A stretch of 64,000 nucleotides of DNA from CAKZLS01 sp963786305 (lineage in GTDB: Bacteria; Pseudomonadota; Alphaproteobacteria; Rhodospirillales; Defluviicoccaceae): the NCBI GenBank assembly GCA_963786305.1, contig CAWAYL010000008.1, positions 310,001 to 374,000 of the forward strand, read 5' to 3'. The notes under the pieces are model-generated. The model was not told the DNA's origin. It searched no databases and saw only the letters and a program-made list of their open reading frames with translations. Every line of letters begins with the position of its first letter. The first letter of the stretch is position 1. A program made the position numbers and the translations under genes. This document shows, one piece after another, positions 8,413 to 17,926 of the stretch.

Positions 8413-9129
8413 TCAAACGCCCAGTAAGCGGACATGAACTTCAGGATCGGCCGCGAGTTTGGGGGCCGGCCCGGAGTAGGCCACCTGTCCCTTGGCAAGA
8501 ATGACGCAGTGGTCGCAGACCCGAAGCACGGTCTCAAGATCCTTATCGACGATAAGAGTGGCGATGCCGGCCGCCTTGATGGCGCCGATCACCGACCAGA
8601 TCTTCGCACGGACTTGCGGCGCCAGACCCTCGGTAGCTTCGTCGAGAATCAGCAGACGCGGATTGGTCATCAATGCCCGGCCCACCGACAGCATTTGTTG
8701 CTGGCCACCGGAGAGCAAGTTGCCCCATGTGTCCATGCGTTCGGTGAGCGGCGGGAACAGGGCGAGCACGCGCTCCAAGGTCCAGTCCTCCGCCTTGCCT
8801 AATCCTGGCCGGGCGGCCATCATCAGGTTCTCCTTGACCGTTAGGTTGGGAAAGACACCGCGTCCCTCCGGCACCAGCGCTACGCCCAGTCGCGCAATGG
8901 CGTGCGGCGGCACGCCGCTCACCGAGCGGCCATCCAGGGTTACCGTGCCGCGGCTTAGAGAAATCAGTCCGAGCAGACCGCGGATCGTGGTGGTCTTGCC
9001 CATGCCGTTACGGCCCAGCAGCCCCATGCTCTCGCCCGGCAGGATGGTGAGGTCGACGCCGCGAATGATATGGCTGGCACCAAAGTGGATATGGAGGCCG
9101 CGGGCCTCAAGCAACTGATTTCCGGTCAT
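8413..9129 (-). CDS. livF: Branched-chain/aromatic ABC transporter ATPase LivF (system 1)
   Basis: A 238-residue ATPase with Walker A GRNGMGKTT, the FPNLTVKENL region, signature LSGGQQQML and Walker B LLILDEAT. The switch region reads LIVDKDLETVL, as in the LivF subgroup where the usual VEQN is replaced. Its start overlaps the livG stop by 4 bases. It is the last gene of the minus-strand operon livK-livH-livM-livG-livF and energises import through LivHM at the inner membrane. Confidence 0.9.
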   Translation of the reverse strand: MTGNQLLEARGLHIHFGASHIIRGVDLTILPGESMGLLGRNGMGKTTTIRGLLGLISLSRGTVTLDGRSVSGVPPHAIARLGVALVPEGRGVFPNLTVKENLMMAARPGLGKAEDWTLERVLALFPPLTERMDTWGNLLSGGQQQMLSVGRALMTNPRLLILDEATEGLAPQVRAKIWSVIGAIKAAGIATLIVDKDLETVLRVCDHCVILAKGQVAYSGPAPKLAADPEVHVRLLGV

Positions 9130-9887
9130 TGCCCGCCGTTACCCGGCCCGAGATAGGCATCCTGAACGGCGGGGTTGGCGCGCACCCGCTCCGGCGGACC
9201 GCTGTCCAGCACCTGCCCCTGAACCATGACCGTCAGTTCGGTGGCGACGGCGAACACGGCGTCCATGTCGTGCTCCACCAGGATGATTGTGTGGTCGACG
9301 GCGAGGCGGCCCAGCAGGGCGGCGATCCGGTCAAATTCGTCGCGCCCCATGCCCGCCAGCGGTTCGTCCAGCAATAGCAATTCCGGTTCGGTGGCGAGGA
9401 TCATGGCCAGTTCCAATTGACGCTGCTCGCCGTGGCTCAACGCGCTGCAGATCGCGTCCCGCCGATCGGCGAGGCCCACCAACTCCAGCGCCTGATAGGC
9501 AGTCTGGCGTGTTCGGCGGTCGCGATGCGCCGATCGGATGAACCGCATGGACGTGGCGCGGCGCGATTGCGCCGCTAGCCGGCAGCTTTGTTCGCAAGTG
9601 AGCGGGGGAAACAGATTGGTCTTTTGATAACTGCGGCCGATGCCGAGGCGCGATACGCGGTCTGGCGGCGATCCGGTGATATCCATGCCTCTGAAGTTAA
9701 AGCGTCCGGAACTGGGCTTGAGGTCACCGGAGAGCAGATTTATCAAGGTGGTCTTGCCGGCGCCGTTGGGCCCAATGATGGCGTGGACGCCGGTGCGTTC
9801 ATAGGCCAGGTCGACGCAATCCACCGCCATAAGCGCGCCGAAGCGTTTGGTGAGCGCATGGGTTTGCAGCAGCGGCAAGGCCATCAA
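9126..9887 (-). CDS. livG: Branched-chain/aromatic ABC transporter ATPase LivG (system 1)
   Basis: A 253-residue ATPase with Walker A GPNGAGKTT, signature LSHGEQRQLELA, Walker B LLLLDEP and a H-loop in ILVEHDMDAVF. The GRSYQKTNLFPPL segment is the LivG-type Q-loop. It overlaps livM by 4 bases and livF by 4 bases, which points to tight translational coupling. Length and motif order are normal. Confidence 0.9.
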   Translation of the reverse strand: MMALPLLQTHALTKRFGALMAVDCVDLAYERTGVHAIIGPNGAGKTTLINLLSGDLKPSSGRFNFRGMDITGSPPDRVSRLGIGRSYQKTNLFPPLTCEQSCRLAAQSRRATSMRFIRSAHRDRRTRQTAYQALELVGLADRRDAICSALSHGEQRQLELAMILATEPELLLLDEPLAGMGRDEFDRIAALLGRLAVDHTIILVEHDMDAVFAVATELTVMVQGQVLDSGPPERVRANPAVQDAYLGPGNGGQ

Positions 9888-10840
9888 TCCGGCCCCCGGA
9901 ACACGCGATCCGCCAAGCCGGCGATGCCGCCCGGCGCCAGCAGAACCAAGCCAACGATGAACAGGCCCATGAAAAAAAGCCAGTGCTCGGTGACGTCCTG
10001 CAACCCGTTGCGCAGCAGTCCGAAGGCGAAGGCACCCAGCACCGGGCCGTAGAGGGTGCCGCGCCCGCCGAGGATCACGACCATCAGGATGGTCCCGGAT
10101 TGGTGCCAGCTCAGATGTCCCGGACTAACGTAGCCGGTGTGTACCGCTTCGAGGAAACCGGCGAGGCCGGCCAGCGTACCGGCGATGACGAAACTCACCA
10201 GCTTGTAACGCGGGGTCGGGTAGCCGAGCGCCCGGGTGCGGTCTTCGTTGACACGGATGCCACGGAGTACTTGGCCGAACGGCGCGCGCAGAATGATGAT
10301 CATTAGAGCGTATCCGGCGATCAGGGTGGCCAGCACGACGTAGTAGAATACCATCGGGTCGTCGAGATCAAAAAGTATCCATGAACCGATGGCGGCCACC
10401 GGCCGGAAATTCACAAATAGCCCATCCGAGCCTCCGAAAGTGCGGCTCTCGCTGAAAAAATAGTACAGCATCTGCGTGAACGCCAAAGTGATCATGATAA
10501 AGTAGACGCCAGATGTCCGCACCGAGAACCAACCAATCACCAGCGCCGCCATCGCCGCCGCCGCCAGACAGCACGCTACGGCGAACCACAGGCTTACCGG
10601 CCCGCTCTCCGGCGTGATGATCGCCAGCACGTAGCCGGCCAAGCCGAAAAACGCGGCGTGGCCGAAGCTGACCAGACCGGTGTACCCCACAAGCAGGTCG
10701 AGGCTGACGGCGAACAGCGCCAGGATCATCAGCGTGACCACCAAATCCACATAGAATTCGTCGCCGATCCACGGAAACCCGGCGAGAATGGCGAGCGCGG
10801 TAACACAAAGAAGGATCGGCGCCGGCGATATCGAGGTCAT
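9884..10840 (-). CDS. livM: ABC transporter permease LivM (system 1)
   Basis: A 318-residue polytopic permease. LVGYTGLVSFGHAAFFGLAG is the hallmark membrane motif of LivM. VLRGIRVNEDRTRALGY is the cytoplasmic coupling (EAA-like) loop. The ATG at 10840 overlaps the livH stop (ATGA), which decides the start even though the frame is open a further 139 codons upstream inside livH. About 8-10 membrane helices are apparent. Confidence 0.9.
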   Translation of the reverse strand: MTSISPAPILLCVTALAILAGFPWIGDEFYVDLVVTLMILALFAVSLDLLVGYTGLVSFGHAAFFGLAGYVLAIITPESGPVSLWFAVACCLAAAAMAALVIGWFSVRTSGVYFIMITLAFTQMLYYFFSESRTFGGSDGLFVNFRPVAAIGSWILFDLDDPMVFYYVVLATLIAGYALMIIILRAPFGQVLRGIRVNEDRTRALGYPTPRYKLVSFVIAGTLAGLAGFLEAVHTGYVSPGHLSWHQSGTILMVVILGGRGTLYGPVLGAFAFGLLRNGLQDVTEHWLFFMGLFIVGLVLLAPGGIAGLADRVFRGPD

Positions 10841-11706
10841 GGGGCCCGGCCGAACAGTCCTTGAGGTCGCCACAGCAACACCAGCGCCATCAGTGCGTAC
10901 ATCACCATGGACGCATAATCCGGCACCAGCACGCGGCCGAAGGTGTCGGCGAGTCCGATCAGCATAGCTCCCACGAACGCTCCCTTCACGGAGCCGAGAC
11001 CGCCGATGACCACAACCACGAAGGAGACGATCAGCACCCTCTCGCCCATGCCCGGATAGACCGAACTCAGAGGCGCGCCGATCATCCCCGAGAATGCCGC
11101 CAGCGCCACGCCGAGGGCAAACACCACGGCGAACACCCGGCCGATGTCTATCCCCAGCGCCGAGACCATCTCCCGATTGGACGCGCCCGCGCGGATCATC
11201 ATGCCGAGACGGGTTCGGGTGATGAGTAGACCCAAACCGGCGGCCACTCCGAGACACACCAGAGAGATGATCAGGCGGTAGACCGGATAGGCCTGGTTAT
11301 CGGTCAGTGGAACCGATCCTGCCAGCATGCTCGGCACCGGAACACCGTGAAAATCGCTACCCCAAAGGATTTTCTGCGTCTCATCGAATACAAGGATCAT
11401 GCCGTAGGTGAGGAGCACTTGATCGAGATGGTCGCGCTGGTACAGCCGCGCAATCAGCAGCCGTTCGATCACCAGCCCGACGGCGACGGCGATGGAGATT
11501 CCGACCAGTAAGGCAGCCGGGAGACTGCCGGTCCAGTCCACCAGCCAATAGGCCAGATAGGCGCCAATCATGTAAAACGCGCCATGGGCGAGGTTGATGA
11601 TGCCCATGATGCCGAAGATCAGCGTTAGGCCGCTCGCCACCAGAAACAGCAAGAGGCCGTATTGGACGCCGTTCAGCACTTGAACCAAGAACTGCGCGAG
11701 GTCCAT
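10837..11706 (-). CDS. livH: ABC transporter permease LivH (system 1)
   Basis: A 289-residue permease with the LivH signature GLTLIFGIMGIINLAHGAFYM in its first helices (shown in two overlapping parts) and the coupling loop ASNREMVSALGID. VVVIGGLGSVKGAFVGA near the end is typical of LivH. It forms the membrane channel with LivM. It is 24 bases downstream of the substrate-binding protein gene. Confidence 0.9.
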   Translation of the reverse strand: MDLAQFLVQVLNGVQYGLLLFLVASGLTLIFGIMGIINLAHGAFYMIGAYLAYWLVDWTGSLPAALLVGISIAVAVGLVIERLLIARLYQRDHLDQVLLTYGMILVFDETQKILWGSDFHGVPVPSMLAGSVPLTDNQAYPVYRLIISLVCLGVAAGLGLLITRTRLGMMIRAGASNREMVSALGIDIGRVFAVVFALGVALAAFSGMIGAPLSSVYPGMGERVLIVSFVVVVIGGLGSVKGAFVGAMLIGLADTFGRVLVPDYASMVMYALMALVLLWRPQGLFGRAP

Positions 11707-11730
11707 GCCGTCACATCCGCGCGCCGCCGC

Positions 11731-12951
11731 TCACTCGAGCGCGCAGCCGGTGGCCGGATCGGCGAGCTTCGGTGAGGCGACCCCAAGGAGCTTGTTGACC
11801 CCGCCTTCGACCTGTCGGAGATAGATGTCCATCACCGGATTGTGGGCCTCGGACATGCGCCAGGGCCCGCGTGGGCTGTCCGGCACCTCGGCGACGCTGA
11901 GCGCCTCGACCATCGCGGCGCTGGCGTCCGCGCCGGTATCTCCTTGGGTAGCGTCGATGGCCTGGAGCAGAAGGCCGCCGGTGTCGAACCCCTGAACGGC
12001 GAACACATCGGCGTCACGCCCGTAAACCTTTTTGTAACCTGCCAAAAACATCCGATTGGCCGGAGTGTCCAGCGTCCGGGCGTAATGCAAAGTCGTTTTG
12101 ATACCCTCGGCGGCGGCGCCCTGCGCATCGGTGAGATTCTCGGTCAAGAACCCGGGTCCGTATAGCGGGATACTGTCCTTTAGGCCCGCCGCCGCATAGT
12201 CCCTGACGAACTTGATGGCGCCGCCGCCGGAGAAGAAAGCCAAGACCGCGTCCGGCTTGAGCGCCGCGATTTCCGACAGGTGTGCCTGGAATTCCACGTC
12301 CGGAAACGGCACTTGGATGTCTTTGACGACGTTGCCGCCGTACTCCTTGAACAGTTCGGTCCCGGCGGTCATCATCTCGTCGCCGGCGGCGTACTTCCAG
12401 GTCATGGTAACGACGGTCTTATGGCCGTCATTGGCCATGACCCGGCCGCAGGGGTATGTGGTCTGCCAATTGCTGAAGGACGCCCGGAAGATGTTACGTG
12501 CGCACCGCTTTCGGGTCAGCACATTGGCTCCTGCGTTGGGGATGATCATTATTGGGGCGTCCCGCCCCGACACTACATTGGCCATAGCGAGCGCCACGCC
12601 CGAGTGCACCGGCCCCACCAGGAAATCCACTTGGTCTTTAATGACCAGCTTCTTGGTGAGTTGCGGCGTCTTTGGTGGCGACGCTTCGCTATCGATGGCG
12701 ATGTATTTCACAGGCCGCCCGCCGAGGGTGCCGCCAGCTTGGTTGATCCGCAGCTTCAAGCCGTCGGTGATGGCTTGGCCAAGGGCGGCGTAGGTTCCGG
12801 AGTAAGGCAGCAGCATTCCCACCTTGACGGGCGCCTGGCCGCCGATGGCAAACCGGGTGGGCACCAAGCCGGTGCCGGCGACAACTCCGGTGGCCGCGAC
12901 GCCGGCGAGAAAGCTACGCCGGGACGGGATCGGACGGGTTGTGTCGGTCAT
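11731..12951 (-). CDS. ABC transporter substrate-binding protein (LivK-like, Tat-type leader)
   Basis: A 406-residue periplasmic binding protein of the type I (Leu/Ile/Val) fold. The leader contains SRRSFLAG followed by a hydrophobic stretch, so Tat export is likely. The mature part starts VKVGMLLPYSGTYAALGQ, the canonical opening of this family. The start at 12951 is preceded by GGAAGAGAG. It is the first gene of the operon. A substrate other than branched-chain amino acids, for example aromatic acids or amides, is quite possible because this family is broad and ubiX lies nearby. Confidence 0.85.
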   Translation of the reverse strand: MTDTTRPIPSRRSFLAGVAATGVVAGTGLVPTRFAIGGQAPVKVGMLLPYSGTYAALGQAITDGLKLRINQAGGTLGGRPVKYIAIDSEASPPKTPQLTKKLVIKDQVDFLVGPVHSGVALAMANVVSGRDAPIMIIPNAGANVLTRKRCARNIFRASFSNWQTTYPCGRVMANDGHKTVVTMTWKYAAGDEMMTAGTELFKEYGGNVVKDIQVPFPDVEFQAHLSEIAALKPDAVLAFFSGGGAIKFVRDYAAAGLKDSIPLYGPGFLTENLTDAQGAAAEGIKTTLHYARTLDTPANRMFLAGYKKVYGRDADVFAVQGFDTGGLLLQAIDATQGDTGADASAAMVEALSVAEVPDSPRGPWRMSEAHNPVMDIYLRQVEGGVNKLLGVASPKLADPATGCALE

Positions 12952-13234
12952 GTCTCTCTTCCCCACACGGCGCCGGCTGTTGCTCTTGGCGCTTTAACTG
13001 GCTGAATGCCCCACGTTCATAAGCCAACGGCGGCCCTGCTGTCACCTGGGAAAGGCCTAGGACGGGGGTGGGCAGGATGGGTGGCGAGCGCCTCCTCGGC
13101 TTATTCACGGCCGATTCTCTTTTAATGATCATCCTGGCGCCTCTCCCTACCCCCAAACCAGGACCTGCCGGTTGGCGCCAGTGGTTCAACTGTGCTACCT
13201 TAATCCTACCTGTGGATAGGGAGAATGAAGCGTC

Positions 13235-13708
13235 ATGGTGGTGATTAAGTGGTCGGAAGCGATGAGTGTGGGAGTGCCGGCCGTCGATCACGACCACAAA
13301 ATACTGGTCGGGCTGATCAATAGTCTGGGCGAGGTCACTGGCGGCGAGGCTAACGAGACCCAGGTGATCGCAGGCGCGCTCGCTACCTTGATCGCCTACA
13401 CCCAGTATCACTTCGAACGCGAGGAAAAGATGATGGAGGCTTGCGGCTATCCCGATCTTCCCACCCACCGCGATGAACACCATGCACTGACCGGCGAGGT
13501 CCTGAGCCTCAAAGACCGATTTCTCGAAAGCGAAACCGATCTTACCGTGGGCGAGATGCTGGTGTTCCTCACCGGCTGGCTTAATCATCATATCCTGCTG
13601 CAGGACATGGAGTACCGCGAGTATGTCGAAGGCAACGCCGCGGCCGAAGCGGCGGCCCAGGCCTACGGTGAGTTCGATTACGCCGCGATCGGCGCCACAC
13701 GAGCATAG
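13235..13708 (+). CDS. Bacteriohemerythrin
   Basis: A 157-residue protein with the hemerythrin di-iron ligand set: H in VDHDHK near residue 19, HFEREEKMM, HRDEHH and WLNHHILLQDMEYR. Hemerythrins bind O2 reversibly and serve as O2 carriers, stores or sensors. The domain fills almost the whole chain; a short alanine-rich tail follows. The gene is divergent from the liv operon and ends 6 bases from the convergent hydrolase gene. Confidence 0.9.
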   Translation: MVVIKWSEAMSVGVPAVDHDHKILVGLINSLGEVTGGEANETQVIAGALATLIAYTQYHFEREEKMMEACGYPDLPTHRDEHHALTGEVLSLKDRFLESETDLTVGEMLVFLTGWLNHHILLQDMEYREYVEGNAAAEAAAQAYGEFDYAAIGATRA

Positions 13709-13714
13709 AAAACC

Positions 13715-15073
13715 TCAACCGCCGCTGTCGCGGGGCAACCATCCGCCCTGTGGCTCCGCGAGCAGCAGTGCGCCCAAACGTTGGATAGGCGCGGGATCGG
13801 GGGTCAGACCCAGCGCGATGGAGAAGTGCCCCTGGTGGCGGATGAACAGGTTGTCGGCGGGAATGGACCAGCGCCGCGCCAGATCCAGACCGCCGGCGAA
13901 GGGAGTCAGATCGTCGGCGTCACCGAGCACCATGACCACGTTCTCGGACCCCATGACCGGTGAATACTCAGGTTGCAGCAGCGGTAACCAGCGTTCCAAC
14001 TTGGCTTTGTCCCAACCTGCCCGCTCTAGGCGTTCGGGGAGGCCGATCCCATTCGCCAGGCTGCTGGCGAACACAACGTCGAGAGTCCGTCCGGTGGTAG
14101 CGACGAGAAATGCCACATCGGGGCATTGCAATGGCGCCCAGGAGTGACTGACCGCGGCGATCATCTGTGTCGTGATGGCGCCGAGCGATACGCCGCCGAG
14201 GGCGACTCGGACGCTGCCTGTGTCACGCGCCCAGGCAATCAACGTCGCCACTTCCGCGGCCCAAGCTTGCTGACAGGTAAGCATGCCCTCGGGGGCGCGG
14301 GCGATGATAGGCTCACCGCCGTAAAAACCATTGATCATGCGCCGCCCATGCCATGGCCCGTCGGGGCGCACAATGCGCACACCTTTTTCCAGCAAGGTCT
14401 CCAACGGGTCTGGATAGTGTGGCCACATCTCCATTTCCACGGCAATGCCGTGCAACATGATCAGCGTCGGCATACCGGTAACGTCTTTCGGCTCGGTGAC
14501 GCGGGCGAAAACCTGATCGCCGATGACCGGAGAGGAAAAGTGGAGCCAATAGGTCCGGAACCGATCGTCCTCGATCGCGTTGGTCGCCTCGACGGGGCCG
14601 GAAGGCGGCGGCAAATATGCCGTCTCGGGCACGGCGAGCCGGTGGCCATGACACCGCTCCACGACATCCGGCGACGCGATTGCCCAGGCCACCGGCGCCA
14701 CCCGGCGGGACCAGGGCAGGAAGGCGCCGCGTCCCGACATGAACACGGCGGCGGCGCGCCGGCGTGCGCGCTCGGCAGACACGAGTTGCTCGACTGGCGG
14801 CGACCCGGGCGCCAGGAACGCTTCGTTCCACGCGCTAAGCGCCACCTGATAGCGGTCATTCAGACGTCTGATATGGTTGACCGCGCGCGAGAGGCCGAGG
14901 GCCGAGGGCCGCAGTCCGGCGTCGCGCGCGAAACGCTCGACGTCGCCTTCGGCTTTCACCGCCGCGGCCCAGGCGCGAGACAGCGGCATATAGGTCCGCG
15001 TCACCACGCGGATCGAGGCGGCATCGAACCATGGCCGGGCAAGAGCGGGGAGAAACGGATTGAGCAGGGTCAT
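13715..15073 (-). CDS. Alpha/beta hydrolase, 452 aa
   Basis: The N-terminal 190 residues are helical and not assigned. The C-terminal part is an alpha/beta hydrolase: oxyanion region MLHGIAVEMEMW, nucleophile elbow GGVSLG (Ser), acid in GDADDLTPF and histidine in RHQGHFS. The substrate is not predictable. It is immediately downstream of ubiX (29 bases) on the same strand, so the two are probably co-transcribed. Confidence 0.75.
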   Translation of the reverse strand: MTLLNPFLPALARPWFDAASIRVVTRTYMPLSRAWAAAVKAEGDVERFARDAGLRPSALGLSRAVNHIRRLNDRYQVALSAWNEAFLAPGSPPVEQLVSAERARRRAAAVFMSGRGAFLPWSRRVAPVAWAIASPDVVERCHGHRLAVPETAYLPPPSGPVEATNAIEDDRFRTYWLHFSSPVIGDQVFARVTEPKDVTGMPTLIMLHGIAVEMEMWPHYPDPLETLLEKGVRIVRPDGPWHGRRMINGFYGGEPIIARAPEGMLTCQQAWAAEVATLIAWARDTGSVRVALGGVSLGAITTQMIAAVSHSWAPLQCPDVAFLVATTGRTLDVVFASSLANGIGLPERLERAGWDKAKLERWLPLLQPEYSPVMGSENVVMVLGDADDLTPFAGGLDLARRWSIPADNLFIRHQGHFSIALGLTPDPAPIQRLGALLLAEPQGGWLPRDSGG

Positions 15074-15102
15074 GAGCGGATGGTCTGCGACGCGAGGGGA
15101 TG

Positions 15103-15666
15103 TTACGGCCCGGTCCAGCGTTCGGAGAGGTCGTGCTCGATGCCCAATTGGTCGAGAGCGCGGCCGACGGTCTGATGAACGATTTCGAGTATGGTGCCCG
15201 GCCGGTTGTAGAACGCCGGCATCGGCGGCAAGAGGATCGCCCCCATCTCCGTCACCTGGGTCATCAGGCGCAGATGTCCGAGATGGAGCGGCGTTTCCCG
15301 GGCCACCAGCACCAGCGGGCGCCGCTCCTTGAGTGTCACGTCGGCGGCGCGGATCAGAAGGTTATGCGAGAAGCTGGTGGCGATACCGGACAGCGTTTTA
15401 ACCGAGCACGGCGCGATGATCATGCCGCCGGTGGGATACGAGCCGCTGGACACCGCCGCCGCCAGATCTTTGTTGCTGTAAACGACATCGGCGAGGGCGC
15501 GAACCTCGTCCAGTTCCAAGTCGGTTTCGATGGAAAGCGTGCGCACCGCCATCTCGCTCATAATCAGGTGGGCGGAGTGGCCGAGCCGACACAACGTCTT
15601 GAGCAGTTCGATCCCATAAATCACGCCCGTCGCGCCGCTCATCCCCACTACCAAAGGTGCCGCCAT
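15103..15666 (-). CDS. ubiX: Flavin prenyltransferase UbiX
   Basis: A 187-residue flavoprotein that makes prenylated FMN for UbiD-type decarboxylases. GMSGATGVIYG, SSGSYPT, APCSVKTLSGIA and the RETPLHLGHL tail are all diagnostic. GAAAGGAC precedes the ATG. No ubiD lies in the window. The product may serve ubiquinone synthesis or a decarboxylase elsewhere. Confidence 0.92.
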   Translation of the reverse strand: MAAPLVVGMSGATGVIYGIELLKTLCRLGHSAHLIMSEMAVRTLSIETDLELDEVRALADVVYSNKDLAAAVSSGSYPTGGMIIAPCSVKTLSGIATSFSHNLLIRAADVTLKERRPLVLVARETPLHLGHLRLMTQVTEMGAILLPPMPAFYNRPGTILEIVHQTVGRALDQLGIEHDLSERWTGP

Positions 15667-15767
15667 GCATGAGTCCTTTCGCCTAGTTCCTTGTCATCAT
15701 GAGGGTTTTGTCCATGGCACACAACCCGCTGAACGCGTGAAAAAAATTTAATGGCCTGCGGCGTTGC

Positions 15768-15795
15768 CTGATAAAGTGTCACTGATAAAGTGCCA
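15768..15795. repeat. Tandem 14-bp direct repeat
   Basis: CTGATAAAGTGTCA (15768-15781) is followed immediately by CTGATAAAGTGCCA (15782-15795), one mismatch. It lies in the 260-base gap between ubiX (minus) and the lipoprotein gene (plus), so it could be a paired regulator site, but no regulator is identified. Confidence 0.5.
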
Positions 15796-15926
15796 ATTGA
15801 TGTGAAAGGTATTCGTATTCTTGCCAAGAAGCGAGCAGAAGCAATCGCCATTGATGCACTCAGTGAATGCTTGCTGGGAGACGCCAACATGGGGCACTCG
15901 GCGGAGCGAATAAGCGAGGTGGAGGC

Positions 15927-16242
15927 ATGAATGCAATGGTCGCGCGGATGTTGGCGATGACTATGGCGATGGCCGTGGGTCTGGTTGCGTGCGGCTCGCC
16001 CTATGTTTACACGAAGGACGAGTTCGACCGCGAGTTCGAACTCCTTCGGCGAGGTGCCGGAGGATCGAAACTTTGTCACCATTTGCTATAGCCACCGGGA
16101 AAGCACGCCGGAGCAAGCTCTGGAGATCGCCGAAGACGAATGCGCCAAGTTCGGCAAGATCGCGCGGTTCGCTGACCAGCGGTTCTATCGGTGCCCGCTC
16201 AATACGCCGGTCGAGGCGACATTCGTTTGTACAGGCGGTTAG
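15927..16242 (+). pseudogene. Small lipoprotein gene with one frameshift
   Basis: The ATG at 15927 follows a GGAGG site. The first frame gives a signal peptide with lipobox LVACGSP, then YVYTKDEFDREF. Near 16028-16050 the reading must move by one base to continue as SFGEVPEDRNFVTICYS and finish ADQRFYRCPLNTPVEATF, with TAG at about 16240. The combined 100-residue protein looks like a conserved small alphaproteobacterial lipoprotein of unknown role. Whether the shift is real or a base-call error is open. An IS4-family element begins 17 bases downstream. Confidence 0.55.
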
Positions 16243-16259
16243 CGGCCGCTGCGAATTAC

Positions 16260-17480
16260 CACGGTACACGACTTTTTCACGATGATCGCAGTCTGGGAGC
16301 CTGGATTGGCGTCTGTCCGGTGGCGAGGAAGTGAATCGGGTCAATGGCTTGGCGTATGGCGGGGGGATTGACGAGGTGTCGCCTGATCAGGTCGAAGCCG
16401 TAGCGGAAGATGGATTTTGCCTGCCTTTCGTGGCTCTTGAGGCGGATGGGGTTGGCTTCGTGCAACCAGTCACCGACCTTGTGCGCCCAGCAAAAGGCGA
16501 TGGCGAGGACGGCGACGAGCTTCGAAACGCGCTCCTGGTTCGTCATATGGGTGTCTTCGAGATTGAAGCCGCGGGTCTTCATGGCGGCGAACAGGGTCTC
16601 GATTTCCCAGCGCAAGGCGTAGGTGGCCGGGGCCTCTTTCGGCTCGGCATTGGTGACGACGATCAGCAGCTCGCCGCTTGCCAGGCAGGCGGCGGCGACC
16701 CAGACGGGCCGGGCTTTCGGGCGGCCTGATCCGCCGAGGCGCCGTCGCGCGCGGAGCACGCGGCTTTGCCCCGGCCTCAGGTCTCGGAACAGCTCGCCGC
16801 CCTTGATCATGCGCCCGCGAGCGTTGGCGATCTTGATGTTGGCGCGAATACGGATATGGAAGCTTATGGCGCCTTCCTGCAGCCACGCCAGCCAGTCGTC
16901 GCCAAGGAACTCGCGGTCGGCCAGCAGGCTGGCGATCTTGTCAGCCCCGAACAGGGCGATGACGCGCTGGACGATCGAGATGCGCTCGCGGGTGTTGGAG
17001 TTGCCCCTCTTGTCGAGGAGTTCCCACAGCACGGGAATGGCGATGCCGCGGTGAACGATGCCGATCATCAAGATGTTCACATCGTGGCTGGCCGAGCCGC
17101 CAGTTGGTCCGATCCATGGTCAGCCGCCAGGGTCCCTCTTTGCGCCCCATCACGGCCACGAGGACCTTGGCCAGGGCGTCGAAATCGAAGGTGACCTGCT
17201 CAAAGAAGCGCTGCAAGCGGCGATAGTTCGAGGCGATCTGGGCGCGCCCCGGAAAATGGCAGGCCAGATGCGACAGGTTCACCGTCCGCGCCACGAAAAC
17301 CCCGATCACCAGGACGCAAAAGCTCTCCAGCCGGCTCTTGCGCATGGCAAAGCTTGCCCGTAACGTATCCCTCAGGGCGCTGTCTTGTCTGGCACGCATT
17401 GTCTCCCCTCCCTCTCCACCAAGAGAATCGGGAAACATACAGACTTTTCAGCGCCCTCCGCAAATCCGTCGTGTACCATG
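16260..17480 (-). mobile_element. IS4-family insertion sequence, copy 1 (1221 bp)
   Basis: The ends are imperfect inverted repeats: CACGGTACACGAC on the left and CATGGTACACGAC (reverse complement) on the right. A 9-bp target duplication flanks it. A near-identical copy lies at 31082-32302. One transposase gene fills the element on the minus strand. The size, single gene and 9-bp duplication suit the IS4 group. Confidence 0.9.
16277..17399 (-). pseudogene. IS4-family transposase, frameshifted (copy 1)
   Basis: The transposase starts at the ATG 17399, preceded by GGAGGGGAGACA. The catalytic region has TMDRTNW (first Asp) and the IS4 Y-R-E-K signature in YALRWEIETLFAAMK. Compared with copy 2, one extra T in GTGGCTGGCC near 17087 breaks the frame after RTNWRLG. 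The rest (16277-17080) is open. Restoring the base would give about 373 residues. Confidence 0.85.
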
Positions 17481-17489
17481 GCGAATTAC

Positions 17490-17926
17490 ATAAACCAGGG
17501 CATAGATCAAACCGCGCCCTGCGGGACACTCTGTGTTGTTCAATGGACCGGGCCGCCGGAACATTCATCGACGATAGCGTGACCGCCGCCGGCACCAACT
17601 ACGATCTGGTCGACGAGGTTATCGTCGGCTAGGACGGCATCATCGACTCGATTATCGTGACACCGTATCAAGAGTATTCCAGTGCGTGGCGGACGTGTTC
17701 CCTGCCGTACGACGCCGATTGCCATGACCCTTACGCGCGGTGATATTTCGTGCCGTACCGTGCACAAGAGTTGAACGAGCTCCCGCCTTTCGATTACAGT
17801 CGGCTCGACTGAAACTGACGCGTCCAGCCACATCGCCTTGTAAACCCAGCGCGGGGTAGCGGCCGTGCGGGGGTGTGCCGAGCCGCGTTGGAGCCGACGA
17901 ATGGATGGAACCGTAGCCAAAGCACT
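17490..17926. other. Gene-poor stretch with a short interrupted reading frame
   Basis: From about 17542 on the plus strand the frame reads AGTFIDDSVTAAGTNYDLVD, is stopped by TAG at 17630, and continues open as DGIIDSIIVTPYQEYSSAW to TGA near 17741. The two halves share the same frame, so this could be a small protein gene with a nonsense change. I recognise no family, and the IS4 element may have cut its 5' end. Confidence 0.3.

Larger units (their letters stand above)
16251..17489. repeat. 9-bp target-site duplication GCGAATTAC flanking IS4-family copy 1
   Basis: GCGAATTAC occurs at 16251-16259 and again at 17481-17489, exactly abutting the two ends of the element. This proves that the element transposed here and fixes its limits. 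Confidence 0.9.

Noticed and set aside
9884..11257. A longer LivM starting at 11257
   Set aside because: The extra 139 codons lie inside livH and have no membrane character. The ATG at 10840 overlaps the livH stop and fits the normal length.
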